This document shows positions 1-15,355 of a stretch of DNA of 64,000 bases, in pieces. The stretch lies in assembly GCA_964007475.1 (NCBI GenBank), contig OZ023273.1:148649308-148713307 (forward strand), read 5' to 3'. The first letter of the stretch is position 1; the number at the start of each line of letters is the position of its first letter. Below the pieces are notes generated by a model that ran no database searches, was not told where the DNA came from, and worked only from the letters and a program-made list of their open reading frames with translations. This DNA is from Hybos culiciformis. Lineage: Eukaryota; Arthropoda; Insecta; Diptera; Hybotidae. The translations under genes and the position numbers were made by a program.

Positions 1-3000
1 CCTGTTAATACAACCAAACCGTACCCATCACATATATAAGTTCTTTCCCTTTTTTTTTTTTTAACTCCCTATTACTTTAAAATTTCTTTTCTTCAGCTAT
101 TCCATTAAACAAAAAAAGTAATTTTTAATCCCCATTTCAAGAAAAACAACAAAAAAAAAATTATGCAATAAATTATTATAATAACGATATTTATGTAACT
201 TTGAATATGAAGTCAATATCGTAATCAACAATACAGTTATGAATATTTTTATTCCAAGTTCGAAAATAATTTTTAATTTTTTTTTTATTTTTATATTATT
301 CCTTTTTATAAACCCCTCATTCTTATCATTTTGAACTTAAATACGAAATCTTTTGTCTTTATTATAAAAATAAAAAAAAAAATTATTTTATTTCAAATTT
401 GAATAAATTTTACACATTAACCCATTTCATTGAAGAAGACAAAAATTGAAAAATTTGAATATTGCGAATTTAAAAGAGTTTTTGAAAAGTCTTAATTTCT
501 TCGAACATTAGATTGGAATAATGAAGAACTAAAAGACTCATCCCCCTAATGTTAAAAATTTGGCAATATCGCTCTCAATTTCCTAAAAAACAGTTTTTTC
601 CACCATGAAAACGACAGCTAGATTATGTTTATGTGTAGAAAAAATTTTAAAAGAATTAAAATAGGAATTTGAAAAAAAACTTCAATAATTACAAACACCG
701 AAATAAAATATTTTTAGTCCTCTATCAAACAATGATACTGTATTCGAGATAAATTAAAATAAAGGACAAAACATAATTTTATAATAACTTATTTATACTT
801 ATGTGTAATTTAATGTAAATATTTCAAACTTGTGTTTTGTCTCCCAGAGATATTTCATATTGAATAATTGAGTAATTCAGGACACTAAATTTTATATCTG
901 AGATATTGAATTGCGATTCTGGAATACTTATTCTGTCACAAGAAATATTTTATAGGAAAATAGTCAGAAAAAACTCCTTATGGCATACTATATTATAGAG
1001 ACACATATAAAATCTTAAAGGCGCAGAATACAGCTTCTGAAAGAGCTCTTAATAATTTCAAAATTTGTTCGACAAACTTCAATAATTCAAAAAAAAAATA
1101 AAAAAAACAAAACCAAAGTCAATCAAATTTCATTCAATTTCATCGAAAATCATTTTTCGGTTTTCGATGTACCAAAAAAAATTTATTAAGCTTTTAAAAT
1201 TTTTTATTTCGACAATAAATTTTCTTGTTTACTTGTTTTTTTTTTTTGTTTTTTGCTCTCTGTCTATAAATATTTTAATATAAAAGACCACTGACTGAGT
1301 TAATGGCTGATGTTATCACTGCAGGGAATAACACCTTTTTTATACGTTTTGTAACAATACAAGGAAAAAAAAAATCCTTTTCTGTTCTGCAATTTTTCAT
1401 TTCTTGAGTATCGTTAACCACGTTTTTATGCGTAACTCAAAATAATGTATAAAATGCCAAATATGAAAATAAAAAAAAAAAATCCATCCTGTGGCTAAAA
1501 AAAAAATTTATTATTGTTTTTCTTTTTCATATTATCCTTGGGATTGTTAAAAGAATGATATATCATAATAATTCTTTAGTGTTTTTCAAAAAAAAAAAAC
1601 ATTTCTTTTTGTTCATTTTGTTATTTCTCAATTCTTTGATATTATTACTATATATAAGAAAATTTTTACACTGAAGCTTCTACATAGACAAAATAAGATT
1701 TGACATGTCAGAATATTAAAATTTTCAAATTATAACTAATTTTATTTAATAAGCTTAAAGAAATCAAAGTTGTATACCTACTGCAATTTAATTGTTTTTT
1801 TTAAGTTTTCAAAGAATGCCATTTTGGTCATAATCTAAAAGAGCTTTTCAAGAGACATTTATATAAGTTTAGAAAAGAATTGGAATTTATATACATAAAA
1901 TAAGAAGCTTAAATTTGAAACTTTAATTTGGTTGGGATCCTAAATTTATTCCATGTAGTTTCTCTGTCAATTCGTACAAAATAAAACCTAAAACAATGTC
2001 ATAGCATGTCTAAATAGTATATCGGCCTTGATTAAATGTTTATTTCCCTTTTTTACTAGAAGCATATGATTGATAAAACATAAAACATTGTTAAAAAAAT
2101 ATTATTTTATTTTATTTATTTCGCGATAATTCTGTATTTTGTTATAGAGTTCTACACCAATTGAATAATTATTTTAACTTAATGTTTGAATTATTAGCGA
2201 AAAATAATATTACATCAAGAAGATTATTAAATAGGTCTTCATTTTAAATAATGATAACGTTAGCTTTTCTTTGTATTAATACTAGAGTTTATGATATTAC
2301 AGTTCATGTTCATACATATCATAAATCTATGAGATTTAGTAGAATACATTAAAATCTATAAAGATTTCTGATTGATATATTAACAAGCTTCCATGACTAA
2401 TTTAATCAATTTTCTTTAATTCATTATTCAAAATTTAGTTACAATGAAACCATACTTATGTATGTAAAAAAATTTTTTTTTCACTATATCCTTTTCCAAA
2501 TGTAATATGTAAACATACATAATGTTTATATTTTTCTTTTTCTAAATGCTTTTATTCCTTTTTATATTTTCAGTTTTTTTTTTTTCATATAAATATGCAA
2601 AAATACATTAAAACCAAAAATGAAAATTTTTTGAATAACATTTTGCTTAAAAATTTTGGAAATAAAATTTACATAATGATGAAATTTTGATTTAGATAAA
2701 TAAAAATATATAACAAAATCCGTTTAAATAATTTATAGAAAACTTATAGAAACTTACATGATGACTTACATTTCATATGGAATTATTAATATTATAATAA
2801 ATAAATTATATAACTAATTTTTGACGACCTAAAATTGGTAATTGAATTGTATATATATTATACACATAAAATTGAACACAAAACTTTGCGGCAATAAAAC
2901 GAGTATTTATTTATGTAAAATATAATTAATTTCTTCTGAATTTGAGACGAATATCTTTAAACTTTGAAATAGTTCTAAAAATTGAATATCAAACATACAA

Positions 3001-5220
3001 ATAAATTAAATATTGTCTTAAGGACTTAACGCTCTACTTATTCGACTCTTTATAGACTTATTACATACTTACTAATTTATTATAGAATTGGTGCTGAAGT
3101 GTAAAGGAGAACAAAAAGTTATTCTTTCGGTATAACTTTCTTTACTTAAAATCTCGCATTACACTTCAACTTAGGTATAAGCTCTTAAAGTTATTATTTC
3201 TATAATAGAACTTGTAACAAATTTATTTCATTCAAATAATTTTATTAATAATATTATTTTTTGTTTAAATAATGTTTCACCAGTAAGTAATAATCGAAAA
3301 ATATTTTAAAATTTTTCTTTTATTTTATTTTTTATTTTATTTTTTTTAAATGAAATATTAGGTCTTAAAGGTAAAATATATAAATTTCTTTAATATAAAA
3401 ATGAACATTAATTTTAAAATCAAATAAAATATTACAGGAAGAAAAAAAACTTATATAATAATCTAATGTTATATATACTTTCTTTTATTTTCATTTTTGA
3501 AAATATTTTCACATTAATAATGTAAATATCATCAAGATTATAAATATTTGACTGAGATTTAGATTTATATAATATACAGACCGAGAAGAGAAAGAAGCCG
3601 TTTTTGTTGATAGGAATTTCAGACTAAATTAAATGAATAAATTATTCTTCAATTTTTTTTTTTGTTTAACATTACACATGTTTTATTTTTCTGCAAGGCA
3701 TCAAAATATAACATACCATTACTTAAGATTTACCATTATTTTCTAAATTAAATTTTCATAATTTTCTTATGGTTAGATGGTCTTAAATTGTATAGTAAAA
3801 TCAATGCAGTCTGCAGATTAGGAAAATAAATATTTATAAAATTTTAGAACGAGTTTCAAATACCACAGTACTTTATCGTTATGTGTAGCAGCACAGCGAG
3901 ATTACGAAGTGCTGTATAGTTAATGAATTATTATGCATATCAAATATATTTGTAATATATTTAACTAATTCTATGTTTGAAAAATTATTAGTATAACATT
4001 TATCGAGTCTAATGTTGATCCAAAATTGATTATTATTACATACATCCAGCTTTTATGCATTTTTGCTTGCATGTTGCGTTAAACCACTAATTCTTATTAT
4101 ACTTTTTTTTATCCAAGTTATATTTTAATTTTTTTTTTTTTTATATTTATAGACTATTTATGTACTATTTGAAAACTATATTTGTAGATTTAACTTTTTG
4201 AGTAATTTGATCATAAAACACTTAACTAAACAGTAAAGTGCAGAACATGTTTTTAATTAAAAAGAATTGTATTATTATTTTCATAATACAAAATGCAACA
4301 TACTTCAAAATTTTGTTTCAAATTATCGAGAGCGCAATTAGATTCAAATTGAAAATGTTTTTTATACTCTAAGCAAATATATTATTTTTCAATACAGAAC
4401 TTTGGTTATGAGTTTAAAATATAGAATGTCAAAAACATTGCTAATTATATACTCAAATTTTCAAAATAAGAGTTAATTTTATCCTTTAATAATATTTCTT
4501 TTAATTACAAGAATAGGGCAAATATTTAATTACTATGTGAAGTTCAAATTTATAATGGTCTTGAAATAAGACGTCTAATACATTATTGAAAGTAAATATA
4601 ATAATCTGTAATAATTTTTTTTTTGTTTAAGTACCTTTAGGAATGTTAAATAGGAGTCCACATAAGTACGAAAGTATATCAAGGTTGAATCTTCAAAGAT
4701 CTTGAAATCAAGAATCTTTAAAAATTTAAAACCTTATCTTTTAAATTTAAATTGCAAGTTTATATATTTACTGAAAGTTATAATGCTTGAGTATTTTTAA
4801 GATTTCTATCTTCTTTATTTTATTTGATACCCTAATATTATGGATAAAAACAATTTTTTAATAACTGATATTTTAGAAGGGCTCATTGAGAAAATATTAA
4901 AATTACACAAAAATATGTACATATTAGGATCATTGTAGAGCAGTACTTCATCGTACAGGATATACTATGTACAAAATAATTTCCGAATTTTGTTTCCGTT
5001 ATTTTTTTTTTTGTTATTTATTTTTTTTTAATATTGGTTCATTATGTAGTTGCATACAATAAACATCGTGTATGACATATGTGTTTTGTATTAAAGCATG
5101 TAACTATTTTGAAAACAAGTTAAAATCTACACAAAAAATAAATTAAAATCAACAGGATGATATCATCTAAAATCCTGATAAAAAAATTAAAATTATTTAA
5201 ATATAGATTTGCATGAGTGG

Positions 5221-5250
5221 CTTTTAATAGTTTAGGCGTACTATTAAAAG
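5221..5250. repeat. Short perfect hairpin (11-bp stem, 8-nt loop)
   Basis: CTTTTAATAGT and ACTATTAAAAG flank a loop TTAGGCGT. It is too short to assign a role. Confidence 0.6.
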
Positions 5251-8200
5251 ATCTGGCAAATGATGGAAAATCAAATTTCATATTTTAAAAAAATTCTATA
5301 ATTTATATCTTCTTATAAAGGATACTTACCTACTTGTTTGCAGAGAAAAACATTATAATTACAAAAAATCTTAAATTTCTATAAAATAATACTGATTTCA
5401 TTTTCTATTACAGGGTAATTTATATTGTAAATTAAGTAAGTAGAAAAACTCGTGATCAATATGTGTAATGAGGAAAATCCTCTATTGAATACTTTACTGA
5501 TACCATGTTAGAAAAGAAATAAAATTATTTCACTTTGCTTTTATTCAACCAAACCAATTTGAATTCTGCATCTAACAATTGCATATTGTTTTTTTTTTTT
5601 TTTTGTGAAATACATATATCTGTAAACGCAATGCACTACAACTGTCAAATTTCTATTTTAAAATATTTTAGAGTAAAAAAATTACAAATGTTGCAAATGC
5701 AAATAGAATATCCATTTTCTCTTTGAGATTATATTTCATGTTTCTATATTTTAATTTTGTGCGTTCATCAAACACTATGCGTTGACAATACGTTTTTTTT
5801 TTTTTTTAATAAAAGGCTAAAGAATGATAAGTGGTAACAGCCGACTGTAATCTCAGATGAAAGAAAAAATTTACTTGATTTTTATAAAAGTTTCAATGTG
5901 TACCAACACATACTTTACATAGTAACAGGAAAATCTAATATTACGATATGATGGTGGACAAATATTATATCAACATTGGATAGAATTAAATAGTTTATAG
6001 GAAATATTATGTACCTATACATAATTGTAAAAACTTGCTTGATAATTTACAAATAAGCAATCTAATAATGATATGAAAATATTATTTTCATTAATATGTT
6101 CTTTTAAATCTTCTTTAAAAGACTTACTGAACAGAAATAGAATTTATATAGTGAAAGAAGCATATTTAATGAACCCGTTTTTACTGGAAATTTGAATAGT
6201 TTTGAGGTAGCTGACTAATTCATATTTTATCATAACATGGATCATGGCATAGCACAACTAATTATAAGAGGAAAATACCAAAAACATTGCACAAAAAAAA
6301 CTAAACCACTTAAACTTAAAACATTTAAAAATTAAGTTAAAAATTTGCTGGCCTCTTGTTTATAATTTAAGTGAATATGTATAATTGTAATTTTAATTCG
6401 TATTGGAAATAATTTATGGTTAAAAATATTACGTGTTTTTAATTTGAATATGCGTTTCATTATTTTTATAAAATTTATGTTATTTTTGGTATTAATAGAT
6501 TACATGCGTAAAAATATGTATAAATTGTAAACATTTTTGCCCACCACTTAATGCATTTAATAATTAAATTTTTGTTAAAATAACAAACTACTTAATATTT
6601 AATATTGATTTATGATCTTGAAAAGTTTAAATAAAAATTTAAATGATATAAATGTAATTTATATCCTCTTAATGCTAATTTTATTGAGCAAATCAATATA
6701 GTGTGGAATCCGCAATTTTGTTTTTAATATATCAACCGCAAAGCGTAATTTATATACAACTCAAATAAGCACAACTATATGAATAAAAATAGCGGACATA
6801 CGGCTATATTCACTTAAAAAAAATAATGCATAAGAAATTCTGTGTTTTTCTGGATATTCTGACTTATATAAAAGCAAATATATATTTTTATTATAGAATT
6901 TTATTTTACGATAGAAGAAGATTGTAAATTTATATCGTGGGTGAAATTTATAAAGCTTTTATAATTATTATTTCATGAAGCATAACAATCAAATATTAGG
7001 CATACTATTATTTTTTTGTTATTTCTTATCTTCAATAAATTTAATAATTAAAATTTAAAAATGTAAGGGGCGTAACTCTACATATTTCAGTTTTTTTTTT
7101 TGGACGATGTAGTAAACATCTTTTCCATAATTTTATCAAAATTCAGGCTTAGATTATGTTTGCAAGACGGTGAAGTACTGAAATATAATAGAATTTCTTG
7201 ATATTGACTTAAAAAGATAAAAATGTTGTTATAATTATTCTTGACAAATATATTTCAGTTTAAATTTCAATTATTTTTATTCATTTTTAAAATTTTTAAT
7301 TTGAATTTAAAAAACGTTATTATGGAAGAACGCAACAAATTCCTACAAAGAAAAGAGTCTTCATTTCATAAGGAAACAATTTGGAAACACTTTTTGAAAC
7401 AAATTATAAATGCAGACTCAAAATATTTTATATCTCCTAATTAGATTTTTTTTTTTGTTTTATAAGATTTATTACAGAAATTAATATTAATTATTTAACA
7501 GGACAACCAAAATATTATGTTTGAGTACAAAACCGCACATATAAAAAATTAATGCACTTTATTTTTGAAAATTTTCATTTATGAGATATATTATGCATAT
7601 TTATAGACAAAACATGAGAAATAATTATCCATGCGCATTTTCTCTCAGAGTAATTTTTAATTCAAAACTGTTATACAAATATTCACATAAGGATTTAATA
7701 ATACCTATATAGTCACAGTCAGTCAACAACCTGTTTGAATATTTAAAAATGCATTTTTCACAACGTGTATATCCTTTTGAGTATAGTGTAGTACGAGAAG
7801 AGTGTTTTCTATTGAGAAAAAAAAATTTCTCATTTTCTCAATATCAAAACATCATTGTTGTTATCATTATTTTTTGGAATATGATTCGCATAGTTAGAAT
7901 TTTTTTTTTGTTTTCCACTCTCGAAAACAAATAAAGAAAAATCATACATAGACCACAGTTTTTTTTTTTTCAAAATTTGTTTCTATTTTTCTTTTTCCTT
8001 AATTTTATTATTGAAATAAGAGATTTTTTTTTTTATGTTTGTTTTCATTTTGCATGTGTTTTTTCAAAAAACAAAAAAATTGTCCTGAGTGAAAAGACCA
8101 TCGGAAAATTATCGCATGTTATATACACAAAGCAAATAATAAATAAAAAGAAAATTTTCAGTACACTGTTTCGCAAAAAAAAAAAAAAAAGATTGCGTTC

Positions 8201-11200
8201 GTAGTAAAAAAACAAAAAATGTTTTCTCGTTTTTCTGTATTTTTTGTTGTTTAGAAATCAGTCTAAAATGTTATTCCGACCATTGCAAATGGGTACTTGC
8301 CGGAAAATTTGCGATTAAACAAAAAAAATTTGGTTTTTTTTTTTATTGATAAGAAAATAAAATTGTTTTCTATGCTTTCAAAATATATTTTTTAATGGTA
8401 AATAAAATTAAAAAGATAAAAAAAAATTAAATAAAAATATAAATAAATAAATTGAGAGATAAAAAAAAAAATATCTAAAATAAAGAAATAAATAAACAAA
8501 AAAAAAAAGAAAGTATATTTTGACGATTTTCGTATTTTTACTCATTTTCTTATATAGAGTGCTTAATTTGCGGAAAATTATAATAATGGTATAAAAAGTT
8601 GCATATAGCGTGCATTTTATACTGGACTTCATTGCATTTTCTAGTAATAAATAATAAAAAAAATACCTGGATGTAAACAAAATCGTGTTTCATTAAAAAA
8701 ATAACTATAATGTATTTTTATTTAAATTTATGAATGAAAAAATTAAAAAAAAAAAATATTTTTTTTATACTAAATTGTTAAACAGGAAAATATTAATTTA
8801 ATAAAAATGAATAAATCAATTTTAAAAAAGTGTTAAAAAAATTAAAATAATAATAATAAAACTTAAAAAAGAAAAAAAAAATTATTCGATATTTTAGAAT
8901 AAAATATAAGTAGTACGTAATTGTTACATTCTAAGTGCTTTTTTTTATCCTTTGGTATGACAATTTGATATTAAATTATCATGTACATAATACTGAATAT
9001 AGCGAAAACAGTTTGTTCATGGAATGCAACACTTATATGGAATTCACATGAGAGCTTTAAAACTTGCATAACGCTTATGCTAAATAAGAACTAACATATA
9101 ATATCGAGCTTTTCCCACATAAAACAATGAACAAAAAATAAGCTGCATATCCTCTTATGCAAGTTTCAAAAGAAGCAAGCTGCCAACTTTTATGCTTTCT
9201 TGAACAAGTTATTTTGAATGTTGGCACTGTTTTTTTTTTTTAAAGCAAAATTCTGTCGTGAACGGATTTCTTTAATGTAGCATTAGAACCTACCTTAGAA
9301 AATAAGTTTTAAATAAAAAAAATAAAAATAAATAACGGAAATTTTCTTCAAAAAATAAGTTGAATTAAATTTCCACTGCTATGAAACAATGAAAATGTAT
9401 GCAATAAAAATATGCATTTCCCTTGATTACATTTTTCTATTCGCATGAATGGTCCTTGAACTTTTTTTGAAATTTTAAATTTTACGAAAAAAAGTATATA
9501 GCTCAAAATGTTCATTTTCATCTTATGCCAGTATATAATATAAATACTCCAAAGAATTAAAATATATAAAAACTGATAATTTCCAAAAAAAAAAAAACCG
9601 AATTATACGATTTTAGTGCGAAATAAATTATTAACCAAAACTGTTTTAAGCTTCTTTTTCTTAAACGTTGCTCTGAGCGAGGCAAATAAACTTGACTTCA
9701 ATCTCAAGTTATTTTTATCTAAATGTTATATATTTGTAAATTTTAGCGTTATTGTAAAAATGTATTTAATTCGTTGTTTGTTGTTTACTTATTAATCTAC
9801 TTATTAATCTACACGGACATACTGCCATTCCACTCCCACTTTTGGATTTTTAAGTTCCAAAGACGGACCAGAATGACAATATATTAAAAAATAAAATATT
9901 ATGTCTTTAATATCAAAAACCATCATGTCTTGTACCAAGTGTTGTAAATTACACTTGCGTGCAAATAAATAACAACATTCTATATTCCTATTTTTTTTGC
10001 ATTTTACATTTTTCTAAAGTTCATTCTTTTCTCATTTAATTTTTTCATTATATCAAAAAAGTTTTGAAAGAATTTTCCAAATTGAACGGGTCAAACTCAC
10101 TTGTCGAACTAAGTGATGTCGAACTAAATGATGTCGAACAAATCGACATCATTTAAAAATACTGTACCGATGCGGTTAGAGAAAGTGTCTTCGTTGAAAA
10201 AGTGAAAACATGAAATACCATACCTTTTATCTGATATTTTTAATAGTTTCTTTCATCTCGGCGACATAATTCAAAAAGGTAAATTTCATGTTGAGAGATA
10301 AATATTACTATTAGGAAGTAGATATGTTATAAATAAACGTTAAGTCAATTGACGTTAGGTCTCATTTTTTTTTAAATTTTCCAATTTGTATTTCATTTTT
10401 CTTTTATATTTTGACTTTAGCTACCTTTTACAAAGACTGAAAACGCCAGTAATTGTCTTCATGTATGTATTTATGATACCTTAGTTGGCACCTTATATTT
10501 GTTCTTCCAACTAATAAAATATATTACATTTTTTTAATTAAAATAAATTTATAAAATTATGATTTTATAATAAGTTTATGTACATTATAATCTGATATTA
10601 AAGAAAAGTTCTATTTTTAAAAAATTAAAAAATAAAAAACAAAGACTAAAAAACAGACATTTTATTGTCAATAAGAAAATTGAGATAATTGATATTTCTA
10701 TAGATATTTTATTTCTCAGTATTTTGTTTCACAATAAAGCTCAACTTTTTTTTCTCAAAATCAGATATTAAAATTTTTCGCTCTGTTTAAACTGTAAAGT
10801 CTTTTCCTTTAAACAAATAAATAAAATTCATTTTAAAATAATTTTTCTGACATACCCGCGAAAAAATTAAAAAAAAAAAAAATTAAAATTAAAACAAGAA
10901 GTTAATTATTAAAACAAAAAAAAAATAAGGATCGTACTTCATAATATAATTTTTTTTTTCGTCGTCTTCTCGTAATGCAATAGTTTGTTCTTCAAATAAA
11001 TTTTAAAACTGATGAAATTAAAAAGCAAAAAAAAAAAAAATTAAAAAGTTATTAACTTTTTTAAAAAACTTGTCTAGAACTTTTTCGTTATCTCGTCTTT
11101 TTTTTTTTTTCCTTGTTTCCGTATATTTAACGTTATAATTTTAAAATCAAGAAGAAACAAAACAAAAAAAATGAAAAATCCTTTAACTGAATAAGAAGAT

Positions 11201-11379
11201 CTCTTGCCCTGAAGAGCGAAGCAAGCAAGCAAAAAAAAAAATATTATTATTTTTGCTTTACGTATATTTTCAAAAATTAATTTTAAATATCTGAAAAAGT
11301 TTTGAGAAAAAAAATACCTATTTTATTATTTTTTTTATTTTATTTTTTTGTACTTCAAATAGAACTAGTGAACTATATT

Positions 11380-11403
11380 TTATTATTATTATTATTATTA
11401 TTA
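11380..11403. repeat. (TTA)8 microsatellite
   Basis: Eight uninterrupted TTA units followed by a T run. A plain simple-sequence repeat. Confidence 0.95.
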
Positions 11404-12209
11404 TTTTTTATAGAACTAACTAGTAGTCAGAACCTTAAACCGTAACATTATGCAAATTTCAAAGAACAGCATCATTCAAAAAAAAAAAAAATAAAAAACA
11501 AAATTTCTATGATAGAAAGTTATATATATAAAAGAGAAAAATGTGAAAACACCTTGGAATCCTTGCCTTAATAATTTTTCACGGAAATTGCAGTTAAAGA
11601 AGTTTTTTTTTCGAGGTACAAAAAAAATATCATAAATTTTTATGTTGCTTACTACAATTTTTTTCTTAACGTTGCGTAAAAAAAAAATCATATAATTAAA
11701 TAGAGAAAGTTTTGAAAGTTAAATTCTCAAAAGAAACTTAATTTTGCATTTTGACAATAATAACAGAAATATATATATAACTAGTTTTTAGTTTTTATAT
11801 TGAATGCAATCTTGTATATTTTTCTATTATACATAGATGTATATATTGTTCAGAAATAAAAAAAAATAAAATTTTTGTTGTACCCAATTGCAGAAAAAAA
11901 CGATATTGCTTGTGCTCTTTTTTTTTTTTAATATTTGTTAAAAAATGTATAATATATGTACTAAGTGCATTGTGCAATGAGTGCAATATATGTAGTTACA
12001 ATGTAGAACGTACAAACATAATATTTTTTTTTTTTAATTTGGATTTTTTTTTAAATAAAGGTTAAAAAAAAAGAGATCCAAGCTAAAAGCCGCATTTTAG
12101 CGAAACTGAAACGGATTGAAATTTAGCTAAACATAATATATATTTAATTGTTTTCAATTAACCTAAAATGAATTTCTAAATAACATCCAGAGTTGTGTGT
12201 ATGCACATT

Positions 12210-13182
12210 AGGGTGCCACTTATTTTTAAAAATTAATTTTTTGGAAGTGCCGGGATGAATTTTGTTCTATTATATCTAAAAACCATCCCCACAAAAATTT
12301 AGCTCAATTGGATATACCATTAAAACGACTCGCTTGGCGGTTAAATTTTCATATATTTTACTAGAATTCTTCATGGTTTTTTCATTCATTTCAGCGTTAC
12401 ACAATACACAGTGTCATAAAGTTACTCTTTACTTAATTTAAGTTTTTTCATTTCAGCGTTACAAAATACACAGTGTCATAAAATTACTCTTTACTTAATT
12501 TAAGTTTTTGAATATAATATCAAATAAGATTTTCAAATTATTACAATACATATTTGTAAATACAAAGTCCTAAAACTATTATTTTTTAAAGTTTAAATTT
12601 CCGGGCTGAAACGTGGCTCCAAGATTTCTCTTCTTGACTGAGATATTTCTTCCTTTTTCATACAAGAAAGTTTTCTGTAATACACTTTTCACGCTGTTTG
12701 AGTGAAAAAATTTTATCTTCTTGAATGGTGATTATTTCGAATGCACCTTTAGGTGCACTTTTATTAAAATAAAGTTTGAATTCACGCATTTTTTAAATAA
12801 AACATCACCATACTATGGCAAATTTCTTTCTGTTATACGAGTATGATGTTTGGATTGTCCTATTAGAAATATTTCTTTACGAATTATAAAAATAATTTAA
12901 AAAATCGAAAAATCATTAGTATGGAGTCTCTAAACTTCATAAATTATTTGTTTTTTGTTCGAAAAATTTTCTATCAGCAGAACCTACGACATTTTTTCAA
13001 AATTTCAGGTGCAAAAATCAATGGTGCAACACTATACAAAAGCATGTTAAGCGGGACGGGTTAACAATGTTAGATTGAGCTAATATTTCGTAGGGACTAC
13101 TTTTAGGTCCTTTGGAACAAAATTTCGCCCGGCACTCATCAAAATATGAATTTTTTTTTGTACATAAATAAGTGGCATCCCA
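12210..13182. mobile_element. TIR element with long inverted ends and 9-bp target duplication (973 bp)
   Basis: The left end AGGGTGCCACTTATTT and the complement of the right end TGGGATGCCACTTATTT begin inverted repeats of about 100-110 bp (12210-12310 and 13073-13182). These share GTGCCGGG, TTTTGTTC, CTAAAA and AGCTCAAT blocks. ATGCACATT occurs exactly at both flanks (12201-12209 and 13183-13191). Long TIRs plus a 9-bp duplication suggest a Mutator-like non-autonomous element, but no transposase is present and other superfamilies remain possible. The interior carries a 62-bp tandem duplication and no recognisable frame. Confidence 0.85.
12386..12509. repeat. 62-bp tandem duplication inside the long-TIR element
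   Basis: There are two adjacent copies starting TCATTTCAGCGTTACA at 12386 and 12448. They differ at only a couple of positions (ACACAATA/ACAAAATA, AAAGTTAC/AAAATTAC). The high identity implies a relatively recent duplication or a consensus feature of the element family. Confidence 0.93.
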
Positions 13183-15355
13183 ATGCACATTCAGTTTTTA
13201 ATACTATCTATCTTGTTAATAAAAAGATGTATATATTAAGCCTTACAATATTAACACACTCTTAAAATTATATGCTGTAATAAGATTTGACACTATGAAA
13301 ATTCATAACGACTGTCTGAAGAAAATTGCTTAAGTTGCAATGCAATGAAATTTCTATTTTTTTTTTTTTTCTATTTTGTTGATTTCAATAACACCACTAT
13401 CAGTAAATAAAAAGAACAATAAATGTCTTACCAAGAAGATTTCAGTTTTCAGTTATGTTTCTTTAAAATATTTGATTTAATTATAATTTGTTTGGTAAAA
13501 TGAGATAAATTAAGATTTTTTAGTGAATAACATCCTATAGTTTTTCACAAGAAAAAAACTTAATGTCTTAATCTTTTTTGTATAAAATTTCTGTTTCATT
13601 TCATAAACTTTCATATTTTATTAAAATGAAGTGGCTATTATTATGTTGTACATCTTTTTAACTATACTTTTTTCAGCCAGGTAACATTATAATTTTCAAA
13701 AAAAAATTCTCTCTTTCACCATGCTATTTTTGATGCAAATTGTTTATTTATAAAATTACATCAATTTACGAAGTTTAAGTTTCCCAGAATAATTTTAATA
13801 AAAACTTTTTTTTTTAATTATATTAAACTTTTCATAAAAAAAAATATTTAAAAAAATAATAGAACTAGAACAGCACAGAGTTTTAAATCTTCAACTTAAT
13901 TTTATCATAAATAACATTCAACAAAATGGAAGTTAGTGGAAGAAGTAGATGGTAACGAACTTTTTCAGATGCAAAAAATTATTGATGATAGCATTTAAAA
14001 TAAAAAAGAAAAAAATAATAGGCTTATTCTTAAAGCCGTTGCACTCATAAACTCGTAGAGGTTTTTTTTTTTACAAAATATTAACTTCTTAACAATAATG
14101 CTATAAAAATCTTTAAGAAAAGTTTGTTTCAATCGCTTCTGTCCGTACTCTGGTATTATCGAACTAATAATTTCGCCATTCGACTACCAAATGGACGGAA
14201 TTTTAAATAATTAAATGAAATATTGGTTACTTAATGAGTTTTATTTATTTTCATCTTATTTTTATATTCAAAGGCTTATAAGTTGTTTCTTTCGAAATAT
14301 GTGATTTCATTTCCTCTCAAAAATACTATATCTAGAAGACAAAAATAAAATATTTAATTGAATACGTTTTTTATTTTTAATTATAGTAAATGTATGCTTG
14401 TTTACTAATTTTTCCTATACATATTTTTATCTCAAAAGCATTTTTAAGTAATCAATATCAAATCAATATTTTTTAATTCAAAAATTCTTTCAACGATATT
14501 TTTCATTAAAATATCAAAATAAACATATTTTAAAGACTTATAAATTAGTTTCAAGAGTAGTTATTTTATGTACAAATAAAAATTAAAATACTTAATGGTT
14601 CTCTGCTGTTTCAAACTAGGAAAAGATATGAATATCAATAGCTATCATCATGGGAAAAAAGAAAAAGTTTTTCTAAGTTTATACTTGATAACTTTAAACT
14701 TTTTCTTCTGTGAGAAATGATAGAATTTACGGTAGTAGGTATCATGAGTTGCTTGCGACATTATTTTTAGAAAAAAAAAAAACATTAGCTAATTAATTTT
14801 TGCTCTTAAATGAAATAAAACTTTTTTTTAGTTTTGAACCTAACACAAAAATTTTTAAGGTAAGAACTTCCATCCAGGACATTTTTATTGAAGTAGGTTA
14901 CGTATAAAAAAAAATTTCTTTACTAACCACTTGGGGATATTAATTGAATTTTGCGTCCCACTAGATATTTTCATATTCGTTTACTTCTTATGTTTTGTAT
15001 ATTTGTATGCTCATAGTTTTTTTTCAACTTCCTATATATTTGAAATGTATCCTACATGTTAAGGAGTAGGATGTTCCTGGCTCCTACTCAGATGTTTTAT
15101 TTCTTAAAAATTAAAAAATTTTAAGTTTCAATAATAATGTCAATAATTTAATATAAATCTACAAATAAGTCTTCTCTCATATAAAATCGAACCAAAGGTT
15201 TTTAGAAAATTAATAAAAAATCTGAAATTTATTTTCAGGCAATTGCGGATAAAATAATTATGTGGATAGTACAGTGACCTTATTAAAAATTTTGTTAACG
15301 ATTCTCAGAATTTTCCCAGGAAAAAATTCTCAGAAAAGTAATTTTCAAAGATAAT

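Larger units (their letters stand above)
1..12209. other. Gene-free AT-rich stretch
   Basis: I see no gene. It consists of AT-rich unique DNA with A and T homopolymers, a small perfect hairpin at 5221-5250, short GTCGAACTAA-type tandem units at about 10098-10150, and a (TTA)8 tract. Open frames at 5535, 7241, 7749, 7977, 8408 (minus), 11476 (minus) and 11795 (minus) are dominated by Phe, Lys, Ile and Asn and follow poly-A/T runs. They lack any domain. Confidence 0.6.

Noticed and set aside
7977..8680. Open frames on both strands (7977-8204 + and 8408-8680 -)
   Set aside because: They are made almost wholly of Phe/Lys/Ile/Tyr codons from poly-T and poly-A runs, have no domain and are expected by chance in this composition.
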